Assembly (NCBI RefSeq): GCF_042432805.1
Contig: NZ_JBHLWO010000002.1
Location: 372,001 to 436,000 of the forward strand
Reading direction: 5' to 3'
Length of the DNA stretch: 64,000 bases
From: Olivibacter oleidegradans
GTDB lineage: Bacteria > Bacteroidota > Bacteroidia > Sphingobacteriales > Sphingobacteriaceae
The notes below the pieces were generated by a model that was given only the letters and a program-made list of their open reading frames with translations, was not told the DNA's origin and did no database searches. Of the stretch, positions 62,549-64,000 are shown piece after piece. The position numbers and the translations under genes are program-made. Positions within the stretch are counted from its first letter, which is position 1, and each line of letters starts with the position of its first letter.

Positions 62549-64000
62549 ATGAAAAGATCAAATTTATCGATATATATACTGTTGGCCTTTTGCGTTATGC
62601 AGGGCTGTGGTAAAAGTTTTCTGGAAAAGAAACCATTAGGTTTAGCAAATGAAGAATTGCTGGCTACGAAGTCGGGCGTTGATGCCGTCTTAATTGGCGC
62701 ATATAGTTTGTTGGACGGGGTAGGTTCCGGTTATACATTCACATCGTCAGCTAGCAATTGGATTTATGGATCGGTGGCATCTGATGACGCCTATAAAGGA
62801 AGCGATGTGGGCGATCAGGCGCAGATAACAACCATTGAACGCTATGTTAGTCAACCGGATATCGCTGCCTTTAATGAAAAATGGATTACAGTATATGATG
62901 GCGTCTCTCGCGCCAATGATGTGCTTAAGTTAATCAAGAAAACGACCGATATGACAGAGGCTGAGGTCGCACAGGCAACAGCGGAAGCACGCTTCTTACG
63001 TGCATGGTATCATTTTGAAGCAAAGAAGATGTGGAATATGGTGCCTTACGTTGACGATAACGTCACGGACTTTATCAACTTGCCAAATGACAAAGATATT
63101 TGGCCTATGATTGAAGCTGATCTACAATTCGCCGTAGATAATTTATCAGCTACAAAGAAAGATGTAGGGCGGGCAAGTCAATGGACGGCAAAGGCAGTGC
63201 TTGCTAAAGTACATATGTTTCAACAAGATTATGAAGCGGCTCGACCGCTATTGGATGATATCATCAATAACGGTCCTTTTGAATTAGTAAGTAATTTTCA
63301 TGATAATTTTAAAGTGGCAACCGAAAATAATATTGAATCGATTTTGGAAGTCCAAATGTCTGTTGGCGACGGAGGAAGTGGACAAAACGGCTTTTGGGGC
63401 GATAATTTGAATTTTCCCTATGGCTCTGGACCAGGGGGGTGTTGCGGTTTCTTTCAGCCTTCTCAAAACTTAGTAAATGCTTTCAAAACCGATGAAAGTG
63501 GCTTGCCGTTATTGGACAATTTTAATGATGTCGATGTTAAGAATGATGAGGGCTTAGCTTCTTCTGATCCATTTGAACCCTACACAGGTAATTTGGACCC
63601 TCGTTTAGATTGGACCGTTGGTAGACGTGGTATTCCTTTCCTTAACTGGGGGATTCATCCGGGACGAAATTGGATCCGCGATCAAAGTTTTGCCGGTCCG
63701 TATACTTTCAAAAAATTCTTTGCGGCCAATGGCGATAATGCCGGAGCGGAATCACCCAGGGCAAATTCAAATAATTATCGCGCCTTACGATATGCCGACG
63801 TCCTGTTAATGCGTGCAGAAATTGCGGTGGAGGATGGCGACCTCACTAGCGCGTTGGATTTGGTGAATCAAATCAGGCGAAGAGCAGCAAATGAAGTGGT
63901 AACAAAAGATGATGGCACACCGGCAGCCACTTATGTCATAAGAGAGTATCCATCATTTCCAAGTCAGGATTACGCACGAAAAGCCGTTCGATTTGAAAGA
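62549..64000 (+). CDS. SusD/RagB-family outer-membrane lipoprotein, locus 3 (3' end outside window)
   Basis: The frame runs open from ATG 62549 to the last base, giving 484 codons. It starts with a lipoprotein signal (YILLAFCVMQGCGKSFLEKKP, lipobox Cys near 20). SusD marks are ARFLRAWYHFEAKKMWNMVPYVDD-like, SQWTAKAVLAKVHMFQQDYEAA, LRYADVLLMRAEIAVE, and the start of the conserved YARKAVRFER end. The GCCGFFQPSQNLVNAFK stretch is shared with SusD 1, supporting a duplication of a SusCD pair. The last 60-90 residues are missing because of the window edge, not a truncation. Confidence 0.92.
   Translation, partial: MKRSNLSIYILLAFCVMQGCGKSFLEKKPLGLANEELLATKSGVDAVLIGAYSLLDGVGSGYTFTSSASNWIYGSVASDDAYKGSDVGDQAQITTIERYVSQPDIAAFNEKWITVYDGVSRANDVLKLIKKTTDMTEAEVAQATAEARFLRAWYHFEAKKMWNMVPYVDDNVTDFINLPNDKDIWPMIEADLQFAVDNLSATKKDVGRASQWTAKAVLAKVHMFQQDYEAARPLLDDIINNGPFELVSNFHDNFKVATENNIESILEVQMSVGDGGSGQNGFWGDNLNFPYGSGPGGCCGFFQPSQNLVNAFKTDESGLPLLDNFNDVDVKNDEGLASSDPFEPYTGNLDPRLDWTVGRRGIPFLNWGIHPGRNWIRDQSFAGPYTFKKFFAANGDNAGAESPRANSNNYRALRYADVLLMRAEIAVEDGDLTSALDLVNQIRRRAANEVVTKDDGTPAATYVIREYPSFPSQDYARKAVRFER

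Overview
The window comes from a member of the Bacteroidota, most likely a soil or plant-associated Sphingobacteriaceae-type bacterium. The evidence is three SusC/SusD pairs, two ECF sigma/FecR switches, a DUF4290-type gene beside murA, starts without Shine-Dalgarno sequences, and several promoters of the Bacteroidota form TTTG-N19/20-TAnnTTTG, the clearest in front of both tRNA genes. Species assignment is inference.

Layout. 1-5.1 kb: the 3' end of a TonB-dependent receptor, a degraded permease tail, a membrane-anchored AraC regulator with a secreted serine hydrolase, and a methyltransferase carrying a signal peptide. 5.2-18.1 kb: an accessory block that looks like a defence island. It has two minus-strand genes of unclear role, a Gabija-like OLD nuclease/UvrD helicase pair (6870-10665), and a tightly overlapping five-gene operon (11002-18060). 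That operon encodes a SIS-HAD fusion, a PRTase-like protein, an ORC/CDC6-like AAA ATPase, an unrecognised protein and a PfkB-type sugar kinase. 18.8-31.1 kb: mostly core genes: VOC protein, CheB-like esterase, tRNA-Leu, tig-clpP-clpX, AMP nucleosidase, cystathionine beta-synthase, murA (with Asp replacing the catalytic Cys), DUF4290 and a UvrD-type helicase. 31.7-39.9 kb: DUF1080 lipoprotein and NUDIX gene, then a four-gene cluster of PorV-like barrel, outer-membrane HhH protein, ComEC and RecQ that could form a DNA uptake and processing unit. 40-64 kb: two complete ECF sigma/FecR/SusC/SusD loci and a third SusC/SusD pair cut by the window end, interrupted by an MFS transporter, a CCG-type Fe-S protein, tRNA-Thr and a Tat-exported sugar isomerase/epimerase.

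The most interesting object is the five-gene operon at 11.0-18.1 kb. It joins enzymes of sugar-phosphate and nucleotide chemistry (isomerase, phosphatase, phosphoribosyltransferase, kinase) to an origin-recognition-like ATPase, with every junction overlapping, directly downstream of a Gabija-like system. I infer that it makes or alters a sugar- or nucleotide-derived molecule under the control of a nucleic-acid-sensing ATPase; the sequence alone does not prove this.

Six intergenic spaces also carry short phrase repeats or inverted repeats of different sequence but similar architecture, which look like a family of extragenic elements.
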